A stretch of 64,000 nt of DNA from Streptomyces guryensis. GTDB lineage: Bacteria; Actinomycetota; Actinomycetes; Streptomycetales; Streptomycetaceae. The stretch lies in assembly GCF_021261325.1 (NCBI RefSeq), contig NZ_JAJSBI010000002.1:372001-436000 (forward strand), written 5' to 3'. The notes under the pieces are model-generated. The model made no database searches. It was not told the DNA's origin and saw only the letters and a list, made by a program, of their open reading frames with translations. A program made the translations under genes and the position numbers. Positions 23,673-32,916 of the stretch are shown here, in pieces (position 1 is the stretch's first letter; each line of letters begins with the position of its first letter).

Positions 23673-24716
23673 CTACCGGCGGGGGCACCCCGTGCTGGCC
23701 CGCACCACCAGCCGGGTGGACAGCTCCGTGCGCGTCCCCTCCATCCGACTCCCCTCCATCATCCGCACAAGCAAGTGCAACGCCCCCGCCGCCATCTCCG
23801 CCAGCGGCTGCCGGATCGTCGTCAGACCGGGCGCGACCCACCGCGACTCGGGCAGGTCGTCGAAGCCCACCACGCTGATGTCGTCCGGGACCCGCAGCCC
23901 CCGTACGGCCAGGGCCTCGTACACCCCCAGGGCCATGTGGTCGGAGCAGACGAACACCGCCGTCGGCGGTTCGGGCAGATCCAGGAGGTCCAGCATCCTG
24001 CGGTGCGCGACGGTCTCGTCGAAGCCGGCGTGCCGGACGTACTCCGGGCGGTGGCGGACCCCCGCCGTCGCCAGCGCCGAGCGGTATCCGGCGACCCGGG
24101 CGCTGCTGCACATCTTGCGCTGGTGGCCGGCGATGACGGCGATGCGTTCGTGGCCGAGGGAGAGCAGGTGCTCGGTCGCGGTGACCCCGCCCTGCCAGTT
24201 CGCCGCGCCCACCGACACCACACCCGGCGGCGGTTCGAGGACCGGGTCGATCAGGACGTACGGGATGCGGTGCGTGTCCAGCCAGGCGTACTGCGAGGGT
24301 GTCAGCTCGGCCAGGTTGAACAGCACCCCGGACGAACCGCGCGCGATCAGCTTGTCCAGCCAGCCGCGCTCCGGGCGCCCGCCACGGGTCCGGTTGAGCC
24401 CCGCCGAGACGACCACCTCGAGACCCACGTCGTGCGCCGCCGCCTCCACCCCCTGCAGGACCGCCCCCGACCAGGAGCTGTCCAGGGAGTGCACCACCAG
24501 GTCGACCAGCCCCGGCACCTTCGCCGCGTCGAACCGGGGTCTGCGGACATAGCCGAGCCGGTCCAGGGCCTCGGTGACGCGGCGGCGCGTCTCGGGAGCC
24601 ACGTCCTCCCGGCCGTTGACCACCTTGGAGGCGGTCGGCACGGAGACTCCCGCCTCGCGGGCCACGACCGCCAGCGTCGGCCCGGCGGCCACGCTCGCAC
24701 TCCCCGTACGGACCAT
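23673..24716 (-). CDS. LacI-family regulator of the GH43/ABC operon
   Basis: This 347-residue LacI/GalR protein has the DNA-binding head LAVVAREAGVSVPTASKVVNG near residue 15-36 (in parts) and the hinge helix VAPETRRRVTEALDRLGY. A periplasmic-binding-like sensor domain ends in the usual VPDDISVVGFDDLPESRWVAPGLTT (in parts). It lies downstream of the SBP-permease-permease-GH43 operon in the same direction, as do many xylobiose/arabino-oligosaccharide repressors in Streptomyces. A perfect AAGCGCTT-centred palindrome 60 bp upstream of its start suggests autoregulation. The inducer is probably an oligosaccharide released by the GH43 enzyme. Confidence 0.88.
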   Translation of the reverse strand: MVRTGSASVAAGPTLAVVAREAGVSVPTASKVVNGREDVAPETRRRVTEALDRLGYVRRPRFDAAKVPGLVDLVVHSLDSSWSGAVLQGVEAAAHDVGLEVVVSAGLNRTRGGRPERGWLDKLIARGSSGVLFNLAELTPSQYAWLDTHRIPYVLIDPVLEPPPGVVSVGAANWQGGVTATEHLLSLGHERIAVIAGHQRKMCSSARVAGYRSALATAGVRHRPEYVRHAGFDETVAHRRMLDLLDLPEPPTAVFVCSDHMALGVYEALAVRGLRVPDDISVVGFDDLPESRWVAPGLTTIRQPLAEMAAGALHLLVRMMEGSRMEGTRTELSTRLVVRASTGCPRR

Positions 24717-24776
24717 CGGGAACCACCTCTCCGGCCCGCCCGAGGGCCATGAAAAGTTTCGACCAGCGCGGAAACA

Positions 24777-24788
24777 GTAAGCGCTTCC
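24777..24788. promoter_or_regulatory. LacI-type operator GTAAGCGCTTCC
   Basis: The core AAGCGCTT is a perfect palindrome with the central CG typical of LacI/GalR sites. It fits the GNAANC/GNTTNC pattern found eight more times in this island. It lies upstream of the LacI gene that starts 60 bp away. Confidence 0.55.
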
Positions 24789-24925
24789 TACACTAAGTTC
24801 ACCGGATCACGTCGGGAAGAGGCTGGACTTCGCAGGTCTTCAGGGGTCTCGGACTTTCGAAACTTCGAACGCGGCGACGGGCGCCGGGAGATGGCGGCCC
24901 CAAGGGCCGCAGACGGCCGCGACGG

Positions 24926-26557
24926 CTACCAGCAGACCAGCCGAAACCCGGTGAAGTCGGCCGTGAACTCCGCGTCCACCAGGTCCACGGCGTGGATACC
25001 GGCCATCGACCCGGTGAAGCGGAGCTTGGATCCGTGGTCGTCGGAGAGCCTGCCGAAGTCCAACGGCTCCCCGACCGGCGTACGCACCCCGCCCCGCACA
25101 CACCAGAACCGCGCCTCGGCCCCGTCGACCGTCACCCCGAGCGTCACCGGAGCGTCCGCGTCGACGTCCACCACGGCCACCGTCCGGGTGCTCGCCTCGT
25201 CGCGCTCCACGAGCCGCAGCACCGTACGGCCGCCTGCCCGCCACTGCTGCCCGCGCTGCCCTTCGCCCTCGTGCTCCGCCCAGGTCAGGTCCAGGCTCAG
25301 ATACGCCTCCGCGTTGTACCGGAGCACCAGCCCCGCGGCCTGCGTGAAGGTGTCCGGCCGTGCCTCCGCGGTGACCTCGGCCTCCGCCCGGTGCTCCGTG
25401 ATCCGCTGGGCCAGCAGACTGTGCGCCCACCGCGACTCGGGCCCGTGCCGGCCGCGCAGCCGGATCCAGCCCGGACGGCTCGTGGTGTCGGCCCAGGACG
25501 GATCGGGGGCCGCCCGCAGAGTGCTCCACGGCCAGCCCAACGGCCCCTCGGAGGCGGCGAGTCGGGGCAACAGCCGCTCGGGCTCGGGGTCGGAGCCGGT
25601 GGGCCGAGGCGGCAGCGGCTCGGGATGAGTCGGTACGTCGACCTCGACGGCCGGATGCCAACCCCCGTGCGGCATCCTCGGCCAGCCGTCCTCATCCCAA
25701 GCCACCGCCTGGACCGCCGTCTCCCGGCCCAGCGTGCAGCGCGGGCCCTCCGGCGTCCGTACCGGGCGGGCCGTCAGGTGGCTGAGCACCCAGTCCCCGC
25801 CCGGAGTCCGCACCAGCTCGCCGTGGCCGGCCTTCTGCAACGGCAGCGACGGGTCGTCGCGCGATGTCAGCAGCGGCCGCTCGTCGAGTTCGTACGGGCC
25901 GGTGACCGCGCGAGCGCGTGCCACCCGCACCCCGTGCTCGAAGCCCGTGCCGCCCTCCGCCAGCACCAGGTAGTACCAGCCGTCCCGCCACAGCAGCTTC
26001 GGCCCCTCGACGAGCCGTTCGTGCTGCAGCAGCAAGTGGGTGCCACCGACCGGGTTCAGCGTCTTCCGGTCCAGCTCGGTCAGGACGATCCCGGCGAACC
26101 GGCGTCCACCCGGTCGGTGGTCGTTCTGCAGGTTGAGCAGCCACAGCCGCCCCTCGTGGTGGAAGAGCGCGGGGTCGAAGCCATGGCTCCCGACCCGTTG
26201 CGGGGTCGTCCACCTGCCACTCACCTCGGCGGCCGTGCTGACGTACGTGTCGGTGTCGAAGTACGGCGTCCCCACCGACCGGACGACCGAGTACACCACC
26301 CAGAACCGCTCACCGTCCCAGCTCAGCGAGGGCGCCCAGATGCCGCCCGAGTCCGGCACCCCGGCCAGCGAGTCCCCGGGGGCGGCACCGCGCACATGGC
26401 CCGCGTACTGCCAGTGGGCCAGGTCCCGCGAACGGTGGACCGGGATGGTCGGAAACCACTCGAAGGAACTCGTCGCCACGTAGTACCAGTCGCCGGCCCG
26501 GACCAGAGAGGGGTCGGGGGCGAAACCGCGGATGACGGGGTTGTGCAGCAGCGTCAC
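24926..26557 (-). CDS. Intracellular GH43 beta-xylosidase/alpha-L-arabinofuranosidase
   Basis: The 543-residue glycoside hydrolase has no signal peptide, so it acts on imported oligosaccharides. The five-bladed propeller begins NPVIRGFAPDPSLVRAGDWY, with catalytic-base Asp15 in APDPS. The pKa-modulating Asp is in SHGFDPALFH and the general acid Glu in RLVEGPKLLWRDGWYYL. A C-terminal beta-sandwich (about 330-543) is typical of the XynB-like GH43 subfamilies. It is the fourth gene of a four-gene import operon, 48 bp after the second permease. Substrates are probably xylo- or arabino-oligosaccharides; subfamily assignment needs alignment. Confidence 0.87.
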   Translation of the reverse strand: MTLLHNPVIRGFAPDPSLVRAGDWYYVATSSFEWFPTIPVHRSRDLAHWQYAGHVRGAAPGDSLAGVPDSGGIWAPSLSWDGERFWVVYSVVRSVGTPYFDTDTYVSTAAEVSGRWTTPQRVGSHGFDPALFHHEGRLWLLNLQNDHRPGGRRFAGIVLTELDRKTLNPVGGTHLLLQHERLVEGPKLLWRDGWYYLVLAEGGTGFEHGVRVARARAVTGPYELDERPLLTSRDDPSLPLQKAGHGELVRTPGGDWVLSHLTARPVRTPEGPRCTLGRETAVQAVAWDEDGWPRMPHGGWHPAVEVDVPTHPEPLPPRPTGSDPEPERLLPRLAASEGPLGWPWSTLRAAPDPSWADTTSRPGWIRLRGRHGPESRWAHSLLAQRITEHRAEAEVTAEARPDTFTQAAGLVLRYNAEAYLSLDLTWAEHEGEGQRGQQWRAGGRTVLRLVERDEASTRTVAVVDVDADAPVTLGVTVDGAEARFWCVRGGVRTPVGEPLDFGRLSDDHGSKLRFTGSMAGIHAVDLVDAEFTADFTGFRLVCW

Positions 26558-26605
26558 TTGAAGGCTCCTCGGCAGACGGTCACTTCAACGCCCTTGACCC
26601 GGCGG

Positions 26606-27511
26606 TCACTTGAGGGCCCCCAGCGTGACGCCGGTCCGCCAGTAGCGGCGCATCGCCACCATCATGATCGCCATCGGCACGATGGACAGCAGCGCGCCGG
26701 TCAGCACCAGACTGGTGAGGTCGACGCCGGACTCGAGGCGTTTGCCGGACCAGTTGTACAGGCCGATGTTGAGGGTCCAGTTGTCCTCGCCGCGCAGGAC
26801 GGTCAGCGGCAGGAAGAAGGCGTTCCAGGTGTTGACGAAGGCCAGCAGGAACACGGTGGCACCGCCCGTCGTCATCATCCGCAGCACGATGCTGAAGAAG
26901 ATCCTGAGCTCACCGGCGCCGTCGATACGGGCCGCCTCCAGCAGCTCGTACGGGATCGTGGCCTCGGTGTAGACCTTTGCGAGGTACACGCTGAACGGGT
27001 TGATCAGGCAGGGGATCAGCATCGCCCAGGGCGTGTCGACCATGCCGATCTGCGAGAACAGCAGATACAGCGGCAGGGTGAGCAGCGCGATCGGGATCAG
27101 GAACGACCCGACCACGCACGCGAACACCAGGTTGCGGCCCGGGAATTCGAAGCGGGCGAGACCGTAACCCGTGGCGAGGGCGAGCAGGGTGCCGCCGAGG
27201 GAGCCCACCCCCGCGTACAGGAGGGAGTTGGCGGTCCAGCGCAGGAAGATGCCGTGCTCGTAGGTGAACAGCTGGTGCAGGTTGTTCCAGAGGTGCCAGC
27301 CGGAGAACCACAGGCCGTTGCTCTGGTAGAGGCCGACGCGGTCCTTGGTGGCGGAGACGATCAGCCACCAGACCGGGAAGAGGCTGTAGACGCTGGCCAG
27401 CGTCAGGCCGACGAGGAGAAAGCGCTGGCCGCCGCGGGAACTGGCCGCGGCGTCCGGGCGGTTGAGGCGCCGGACGGCACGCGGCTCGGTGCGCTCTTCG
27501 GTGATCGTCAT
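26606..27511 (-). CDS. Carbohydrate ABC transporter permease (MalG/AraQ type)
   Basis: This 301-residue inner-membrane permease has about six membrane segments and the EAA loop ELLEAARIDGAGELRIFFSIVLR near residue 190 (in parts), the contact site for the ATPase. The N-terminal 35 residues are cytoplasmic and charged. It partners the permease encoded immediately upstream; their genes overlap by one base (TGATG). No ATPase gene is present, as usual for Streptomyces sugar importers that share the MsiK ATPase encoded elsewhere. Confidence 0.92.
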   Translation of the reverse strand: MTITEERTEPRAVRRLNRPDAAASSRGGQRFLLVGLTLASVYSLFPVWWLIVSATKDRVGLYQSNGLWFSGWHLWNNLHQLFTYEHGIFLRWTANSLLYAGVGSLGGTLLALATGYGLARFEFPGRNLVFACVVGSFLIPIALLTLPLYLLFSQIGMVDTPWAMLIPCLINPFSVYLAKVYTEATIPYELLEAARIDGAGELRIFFSIVLRMMTTGGATVFLLAFVNTWNAFFLPLTVLRGEDNWTLNIGLYNWSGKRLESGVDLTSLVLTGALLSIVPMAIMMVAMRRYWRTGVTLGALK

Positions 27512-28395
27512 CAGTCCGCCTCCTTTGCGGTCAGCCGGTAGAAGAGGAAGGAGGCGACGCCGAGGATGAGGGCCAGGAGCACCGACAGAGCCGCGGCGTA
27601 GTGGTAGTTGCCGGCGTTGAACGCCTGGTTGTAGATGATCATGATCGGGGTGAAGCTGTCGCTGACCGTCTGCGGGGTGATGTTCCGGAACAACGCGGGC
27701 TCGTTGAAGATCTGCAGCATCTGGATGATCGACAGCATGCCGGTCAGCACCAACGCGCCCCGTACGAAGGGGATCTTGATGCTGAGCGCGATCCGCCGCT
27801 CGGAGGCGCCGTCGAGCCGCGCGGCCTCGAACAGCTCGCGCGGGACGCCCTGCAGCGCCGAGTAGATGATCACCATGTTGTAGCCGACGCCGTGCCAGGT
27901 GAGCAGATTGCCGATGGACGGCCACACCATCGACGGAGCGAAGAAGTTCCAGTCGAAGCCGAAGACCTTGCCCAGCGGGGTCAGCGGACCGACGTCCGGG
28001 CTGTACAGGTTGATCCACACGAGCGCGGCGACCACGCCGGGGATCATGTAGGGCACCAGGAGCAGGATCCGGAACCGGCCGGCGACCTTCGAGGTCAGCG
28101 TGTCCAGGAGCAGCGCCAGCAGCAGGCTGATCAGCAGCATCACGGGGATCTGCACACAGGCGAACAGCACCACCCGCAGCACCGAGCCCATGAACGCCGG
28201 GTCGGTCAGGCCCTGTTGGTAGTTGTCCAGCCCGGTGAACTTCTCCGTCGAGCCGCCGAGACCCAGCCCGGACTGCTGCTCCTTGTACAGCGACTGGTAG
28301 ACCGCGTAGCCGATCGGGAGCAGATAGAGGAAGACGAAGCCGAGCTGGAAGGGCACCGTGAAGGCGGCACCCTTCCAGCGCAGTGAGCGAATCAT
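27511..28395 (-). CDS. Carbohydrate ABC transporter permease (MalF/UgpA type)
   Basis: This 294-residue permease has about six membrane segments and the EAA loop ELFEAARLDGASERRIALSIKIPF near residue 195 (in parts). The first membrane segment FQLGFVFLYLLPIGYAVYQSLY (in parts) and the KFTGLDNYQQGLTDP periplasmic stretch are typical of MalF/UgpA-type subunits of CUT1 sugar importers. It lies 19 bp after the binding-protein gene and overlaps the next permease gene. Confidence 0.92.
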   Translation of the reverse strand: MIRSLRWKGAAFTVPFQLGFVFLYLLPIGYAVYQSLYKEQQSGLGLGGSTEKFTGLDNYQQGLTDPAFMGSVLRVVLFACVQIPVMLLISLLLALLLDTLTSKVAGRFRILLLVPYMIPGVVAALVWINLYSPDVGPLTPLGKVFGFDWNFFAPSMVWPSIGNLLTWHGVGYNMVIIYSALQGVPRELFEAARLDGASERRIALSIKIPFVRGALVLTGMLSIIQMLQIFNEPALFRNITPQTVSDSFTPIMIIYNQAFNAGNYHYAAALSVLLALILGVASFLFYRLTAKEAD

Positions 28396-28414
28396 CGGTT
28401 CTCGACCCCGGCCT

Positions 28415-29749
28415 CTAGCCCTTGACGCTGATGCCGCGGGACTTCAGGTCCTTGACCGTCCAGCCCTGCATGTGCGCCAGCAGATCGGTGACCTTCTCCT
28501 CCTTGCTGACGACCTTGGCCCAGCCGGCCTGCATCTCGGTGAACATGGCGGTCCAGTCCGGCCCGAAGGTCCAGTCCGTGGTGATGGTGTTCAGGCTGTC
28601 GGTGACCACCTTCTGGGCGGGCTGGTAGTTCTTGCCGAGCAGCTTGTCGGAGATCGCCCCACCGACGTACGAGTTGGAGTCGGCGAGCGCCGGCATCACG
28701 CCGTTGCCGGTCGTCGGGCTCGCCATCGTCGTGACCGCGCCGGTGTTGGTGGACATCCACAGCGCGGCCTCGGCGGCCTGCTTGACGTCCTTGCACTGCT
28801 TGGTCACCAGGGTCACGCTGCCGGTCAGGTTGGTGCCGGCCGGCGTCTTGGCGGTCTCGCCCCGGTACGACGGCCACGGCGACAGCGCCCACTTCCCGAA
28901 GGACTTGGTGAAGTTCTGCACCATGCCGGCCATCTGCCAGGTGGAGATCTGCCTGGTTGCGGTGCCGCCGTTGTCGTAGTTGCGCTGCACGGCCGCGTAG
29001 TCGGCGAAGGACAGCTTCGAGTTGAGGTCGTTGTCGATGATCTCCTGGATCACCTTCGCGGCCTTCAGGGTGCCCGCGTCCTGGAAGTCGACCTTCCAGG
29101 AGTTCCCGTCGATGGCGTACCAGTGGGCGCCGGCCTGCATGGCGAGCACCTCCAGGGTGCTCGGGTCCTCACCGGCGTAGTTGGTGATCTTGATGCCGTG
29201 CTTCTTCAGGACCTTGCCCGCGGCGATGAAGTCGTCCCAGGTGGCGGGGGGCTTGATGCCGTACTTGTCGAAGATGTCGGTGCGGTAGATCGTGAAGTTG
29301 GGCGCGGAGCTGGTCGGGACGCCGTAGCTCCTGCCCTGTACCTGTGCGCTCGCCCAGGAGCCGGCGTTGAACTTGTCCTTGCTCGACGAGACGTACTGGC
29401 TGATGTCGGCGAGCGCGCCCTGGGAGACCCAGCTGGTCACGTACTCGGCGGTGTTCTGCACCAGGCACGGCGCGTTTCCCGCCTTGACCGCGTTGGTCAG
29501 CTGCTTCTGCATGGTCAGCTGGTCGGTGACCTTGGTGTACTTGAGCTTCACGTCCTTGTGCGAGGCGTTGAACGCCTTGGCGACGGCTTCCTGACCGTTG
29601 GCCCAGCCCCAGAAGGGGAGGGTGACCGGGCCCGACGACCTGGTGTCGTCCCCGGAGCCCGATCCGCCGCAGGCGGAGAGCAGACCTGTGAGTGCGAGTC
29701 CCGCGACAGCGGCGTGGGCGAACCTTCTCCGGGGGCTGGTGAAGTTCAT
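28415..29749 (-). CDS. Sugar ABC transporter substrate-binding lipoprotein
   Basis: The 444-residue extracytoplasmic protein has signal peptide AHAAVAGLALTGLLSAC with a lipobox Cys near residue 27 and a Gly/Ser linker. The CUT1 binding-protein fold follows (VTLPFWGWANGQEAVAKAFN). It captures oligosaccharides for the two permeases downstream. It is the first gene of the operon, with LacI-type operator candidates upstream. The ATG follows AAGGAACACGGTCAG. The ligand is unknown; the linked GH43 suggests arabino- or xylo-oligosaccharides. Confidence 0.9.
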   Translation of the reverse strand: MNFTSPRRRFAHAAVAGLALTGLLSACGGSGSGDDTRSSGPVTLPFWGWANGQEAVAKAFNASHKDVKLKYTKVTDQLTMQKQLTNAVKAGNAPCLVQNTAEYVTSWVSQGALADISQYVSSSKDKFNAGSWASAQVQGRSYGVPTSSAPNFTIYRTDIFDKYGIKPPATWDDFIAAGKVLKKHGIKITNYAGEDPSTLEVLAMQAGAHWYAIDGNSWKVDFQDAGTLKAAKVIQEIIDNDLNSKLSFADYAAVQRNYDNGGTATRQISTWQMAGMVQNFTKSFGKWALSPWPSYRGETAKTPAGTNLTGSVTLVTKQCKDVKQAAEAALWMSTNTGAVTTMASPTTGNGVMPALADSNSYVGGAISDKLLGKNYQPAQKVVTDSLNTITTDWTFGPDWTAMFTEMQAGWAKVVSKEEKVTDLLAHMQGWTVKDLKSRGISVKG

Positions 29750-29874
29750 CTGACCGTGTTCCTTCGGAAGTTGGGCGTCTGGGAACGAGAAGACGGCGGC
29801 TCGGTGCAGGCCGGGAGCGGCGGCCGGAATCCGTCGGCTCGCGGCTGAGGGGGGTCGGCCAAGCGGAAGCTGTA

Positions 29875-29886
29875 GTAAGCGGTTGC
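29875..29886. promoter_or_regulatory. LacI-type operator GTAAGCGGTTGC at the SBP operon promoter
   Basis: The site fits GNAANC/GNTTNC. On the minus strand TTGCTA (-35) and TACCTT (-10), spaced 18 bp, lie just upstream and read into it, so a bound LacI protein would block the start of the SBP-permease-GH43 operon. Confidence 0.5.
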
Positions 29887-29973
29887 CGAGAAGGTAGGCC
29901 GACAGGTCCGGCTGTAGCAAGAGGTGTGCGCGAACTTGTTATGTCAGGCTGAGGAAACCGCTGGTGGAGGACA

Positions 29974-29985
29974 GAAAACGGTTAC
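29974..29985. promoter_or_regulatory. Second LacI-type operator GAAAACGGTTAC
   Basis: It matches the same 12-bp pattern and lies about 100 bp farther upstream of the SBP operon. Two spaced sites could allow looping by one regulator or binding by two different LacI paralogues. Confidence 0.4.
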
Positions 29986-30040
29986 GAAAACTTCGCTTCC
30001 GGGTGGCGCGGCCGCGTCCCGTGTACCCGTGTCCGGCGCA

Positions 30041-31129
30041 TCAGCGCCTGGTCGACGGCGGCTGTACCGAGTTTCGTACGACGACATGGGTGCCCAGCAC
30101 GAGATGGTCGCCGTCGGTGCCCTTGCGGCGGCCCGCCCCGCCTTCGCGCCGGTCGGCCACGGCGCGCAGCGCCACCCGGCCCATCTCCTCGTACGGCACG
30201 TGCACGGTGGTCAGTTGGGGTGTGAGCTGGGAGGCGAGCGGGATGTCGTCGTAGCCGACGATCGAGACGTCCTCCGGTACCCGCAGCCCGGCCGCGCGCA
30301 GGGCCTGCATGGCGCCCGCGGCGACCACGTCCGTCCCGGCGAGGACGGCCGTGAAGTCCGGTGTCTCGTGCAGGGCCGTCTCGACGGCGCTGTACCCGTG
30401 CTCGTCGTCGTACGGTCCGTACCGAACCATGCCCGGGTCGAAGGGCACGCCGTACGCCTCGAAGGCCCGCTCGGCGCCCCTCAACCGGCCCTGGGCCGTG
30501 GTGAGTTCCGCGGGGCCCGGCAGCACCAGGACCCTGCGGTGCCCGGCCGACAGCAGATGGCTGGCCATCGCGTAGGCGCCGCCCTCGTTGTCGTAGTCGA
30601 CCGTGGTCGCAGGGACGTCGCCCTCCAGGGGCGGCCGGCCCACCAGGACGAGATGGGAGCCTGCCGCGTCCAGGGAACGGGCGAAGCGGGCCATGCGCAG
30701 CTGGTACTCGTCGTAGTCGTAGGCGCCGCCGAGCAGCACCACCGCGGCCACGCCCTGCTGGCGCATGAGGTTGACCAGTGCGAGTTCCCGTTCGGGGTCG
30801 TCACCGGTGGTGCCGACCAGGGAGAGCCAGCCGCGCAGTGTGGCGGCGCCCTCGACCCCCCTGGCCACGTGGGCGAACGCCGCTCCGGTGATGTTGTTGA
30901 TGAGGATGGCGACCGTCGGGGTGCCGCCGCCGGCGAGGGAGCGGGCGTGGGCGTTGGTGACGTAGTCCAGGTCCCGGACGACCTTCATCACGCGGCGGCG
31001 CAGCTCCTCCGACACCGGGTAGTTGCCGGACAGGACGCGCGAGACGCTCGCGACGGAGACCCCTGCCCGCTCCGCCACGTCGCGGATGGTGGCCCGTCCG
31101 GCATCACTGGACGTCCTGCGCTGACTCAC
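30041..31129 (-). CDS. LacI-family regulator
   Basis: The 362-residue LacI/GalR repressor has the head ATIRDVAERAGVSVASVSRV and the hinge VSEELRRRVMKVVRDLDY. Its effector domain ends GYDDIPLASQLTPQLTTVHV. It is clearly paralogous to the third LacI protein of the island: both share the PYEE(M/L)GRxA stretch and the LGTHVVVR(N/D)SV C-terminus. It lies upstream of the SBP operon and downstream of the hydroxyacid dehydrogenase gene, all on the minus strand. Target and inducer are unknown; either ABC system nearby is possible. Confidence 0.87.
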   Translation of the reverse strand: MSQRRTSSDAGRATIRDVAERAGVSVASVSRVLSGNYPVSEELRRRVMKVVRDLDYVTNAHARSLAGGGTPTVAILINNITGAAFAHVARGVEGAATLRGWLSLVGTTGDDPERELALVNLMRQQGVAAVVLLGGAYDYDEYQLRMARFARSLDAAGSHLVLVGRPPLEGDVPATTVDYDNEGGAYAMASHLLSAGHRRVLVLPGPAELTTAQGRLRGAERAFEAYGVPFDPGMVRYGPYDDEHGYSAVETALHETPDFTAVLAGTDVVAAGAMQALRAAGLRVPEDVSIVGYDDIPLASQLTPQLTTVHVPYEEMGRVALRAVADRREGGAGRRKGTDGDHLVLGTHVVVRNSVQPPSTRR

Positions 31130-31223
31130 CGTTACGGCTCCTTCACCTCAAGAACTCCCATGTGCCGGACGCCGAGAGGGTGCGCCCTTGAGCGGCCCGG
31201 GCGAAGTCCGCGGCGGTTCGGCC

Positions 31224-31275
31224 GCGCCCCGAAGGGGCGCGGGGAACTGCGCTACCAGCCACGACGACGCAGACG
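31224..31275. repeat. Dispersed hairpin repeat, copy 5 (AACTGCGC variant)
   Basis: The GCGCCCCGAAGGGGCGC hairpin is followed by GGGGAACTGCGC and ACCAGCCACGACGACGC instead of the GGGGCTGT version. It lies between the LacI gene start and the end of the hydroxyacid dehydrogenase gene. The rest of this 330-bp gap holds no gene that I can support. Confidence 0.75.
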
Positions 31276-31463
31276 GTCGACAGACATCGCCCACCCGCGA
31301 CGGAGCCGCACATCCGCACGGCCCCCGCAGCGCGCCCGTGCGGAAACCGTATCCCATTGTTTCTCCGGGGTGCCCGGCTGTGGACAACCGGGTGGAGCTG
31401 CACTCGTCGCGGGCGGCTGGAGAGCCGCTGTCCGATTCCCGGCGCGGCTGCGGGCACCGTCCC

Positions 31464-32477
31464 TCACGCGACCCGGGCCAGGTCCGAGTGCCGTACCTGG
31501 TGGGCCGGTGGCAGGCCCGCGACCAGGCGTTCCAGTTCCTCCACGACGATACGGCCGAGACGTTCCAGCTCGTTGCCGAGCGAGCCCGCGATATGCGGGG
31601 TGAGGAACACGTTGGGCAGGCGGTAGAGCGGTGATCCGGTGGGCAGCGGCTCCGGTTCGGTGACGTCGAGGACAGCGTGCAGCCGCCCGGAGACCAGCTC
31701 GTCGGTGAGTGCGTCGGGGTCGACCAGGGCGCCGCGCGAGGTGTTGATCAGGACGCCGCCGTCCCGGATGAGCGCGAGCCGGCCGGCGTCGAGCATGCGG
31801 TAGGTCTCGGGGATGTCGGGGGCGTGCAGCGACACGATGTCGCTGTTGCGCAACAGGTCCTCCAGCGACAGGAGTTCGGCACCCAGGGCGGCGGCGGTCG
31901 CGGGGCTGACGTAGGGGTCGTGCAGCAGCAGCGTGAAGTCGAACGGCCGCAGCAGCTCCAGCAGCCGGCGGCCCACGCGCGAGGCGCCGATGATCCCGAT
32001 CCGGCGGCCGACGTTGCCGGTGTGCGCGGTCTCGGCGTCGGTCGGGTAGGCGTGGGTGGCACGGAAGCGCTCGCGGTGGGTGAAGGTGTCCTTCCCGGCG
32101 AGCAGGATCATCGCGAGGGTGTACTCGGCGACCGGCAGGGCGTTGCCGGTCACCGCGCTGGACACGGTGATCCCGCGCTCCCACAGGGCCTCGCCGACCA
32201 GCGAACGCACCGAGCCCGCGGCATGCAGGACGGTGCGCAGCCGGGGCGCCGCGGTGAGCACGCCGGCGTCGAGGCTCGGGCACCCCCACCCGGTGATCAG
32301 CACTTCCGCACGAGCGAGGGTCTCCGCGGCCGCCGGGTCGGCGAAGTCCCGTACGACGAAGCCGGGGTCGAGGTCGGACGCCTGCTTCAGCCGGGCCAGG
32401 AGCGGCGGGGGGAAGAGCAGCGGGAGGTGCACCGGATCCATCGCGAACACGGCCCTCGGCGGCTGGGGGTTGGGCAT
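31464..32477 (-). CDS. D-isomer-specific 2-hydroxyacid dehydrogenase family protein
   Basis: This 337-residue NAD(P)-dependent oxidoreductase has the Rossmann loop GRRIGIIGASRVGRRLLELL near residue 158, the Arg-containing NTSRGALVDPDAL near 245, catalytic Glu in LDVTEPEPLP near 272 and His in LTPHIAGS near 293. Such enzymes interconvert 2-hydroxy and 2-keto acids. The second Gly of the usual GxGxxG is an Ser-Arg here (GASRVG), seen in some members. It is divergent from the second sugar ABC operon across a shared regulatory region, so it probably acts on a sugar-acid catabolite. The substrate is unknown. Confidence 0.87.
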   Translation of the reverse strand: MPNPQPPRAVFAMDPVHLPLLFPPPLLARLKQASDLDPGFVVRDFADPAAAETLARAEVLITGWGCPSLDAGVLTAAPRLRTVLHAAGSVRSLVGEALWERGITVSSAVTGNALPVAEYTLAMILLAGKDTFTHRERFRATHAYPTDAETAHTGNVGRRIGIIGASRVGRRLLELLRPFDFTLLLHDPYVSPATAAALGAELLSLEDLLRNSDIVSLHAPDIPETYRMLDAGRLALIRDGGVLINTSRGALVDPDALTDELVSGRLHAVLDVTEPEPLPTGSPLYRLPNVFLTPHIAGSLGNELERLGRIVVEELERLVAGLPPAHQVRHSDLARVA

Positions 32478-32516
32478 GGCTCTCCTGAACGCTGGACGAC
32501 TTGGCTGGACGGATCA

Positions 32517-32540
32517 GAAACAGTTTCAGAAAGCGCCTTC
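32517..32540. promoter_or_regulatory. Composite operator: GAAACAGTTTC plus GAAAGCGCCTTC
   Basis: A perfect 5-bp inverted repeat (GAAAC-A-GTTTC) is directly followed by a one-mismatch match to the island's LacI-type 12-mer. It lies 40-63 bp upstream of the dehydrogenase start in the divergent promoter region. Confidence 0.5.
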
Positions 32541-32639
32541 TACCGTAGATCTGCGAGGAAGCGGCGGTCAATCGGTGGGAAGGGTGGCGTGCGGGCGGTC
32601 GTCTCTGTCCAGGTGCGGCCCTTGATTCTGCTCTGGTGC

Positions 32640-32651
32640 GAAATCGGTTAC
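32640..32651. promoter_or_regulatory. LacI-type operator GAAATCGGTTAC
   Basis: It fits GNAANC/GNTTNC and lies in the 508-bp divergent region between the dehydrogenase and the second sugar-binding protein. Another palindromic stretch, GTTTTCGAAAGT, is found about 115 bp further on. The region holds no recognisable gene. Confidence 0.45.
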
Positions 32652-32916
32652 TGCGTTTTCCCGGGCGGGGTCGCGCTGCGGGCCCTGTTCGGCAACCGGT
32701 TGTGGTTCTGACCAGCACCGTAACCACTCGGACCCCCTGCGCCCGGCGGACCCACTGTTTTCGAAAGTCCGTCATGCCTCTTGACGTGCGGTGCTCTCCG
32801 ACGGAAGCTCCGTGACACCGCGCAGCAACCGGTTCCCGAAACGCCGCCTCCGCCTCTCGTGCGACCTTCTCGCATTCGCACGTCGCCCTCATCCCTCGTC
32901 GCGTGCCCCGACTCCC

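Noticed and set aside
31143..31457. A 104-codon minus-strand frame between the LacI and hydroxyacid dehydrogenase genes.
   Set aside because: It is made largely of the dispersed hairpin repeat read as protein, so it is not a gene.
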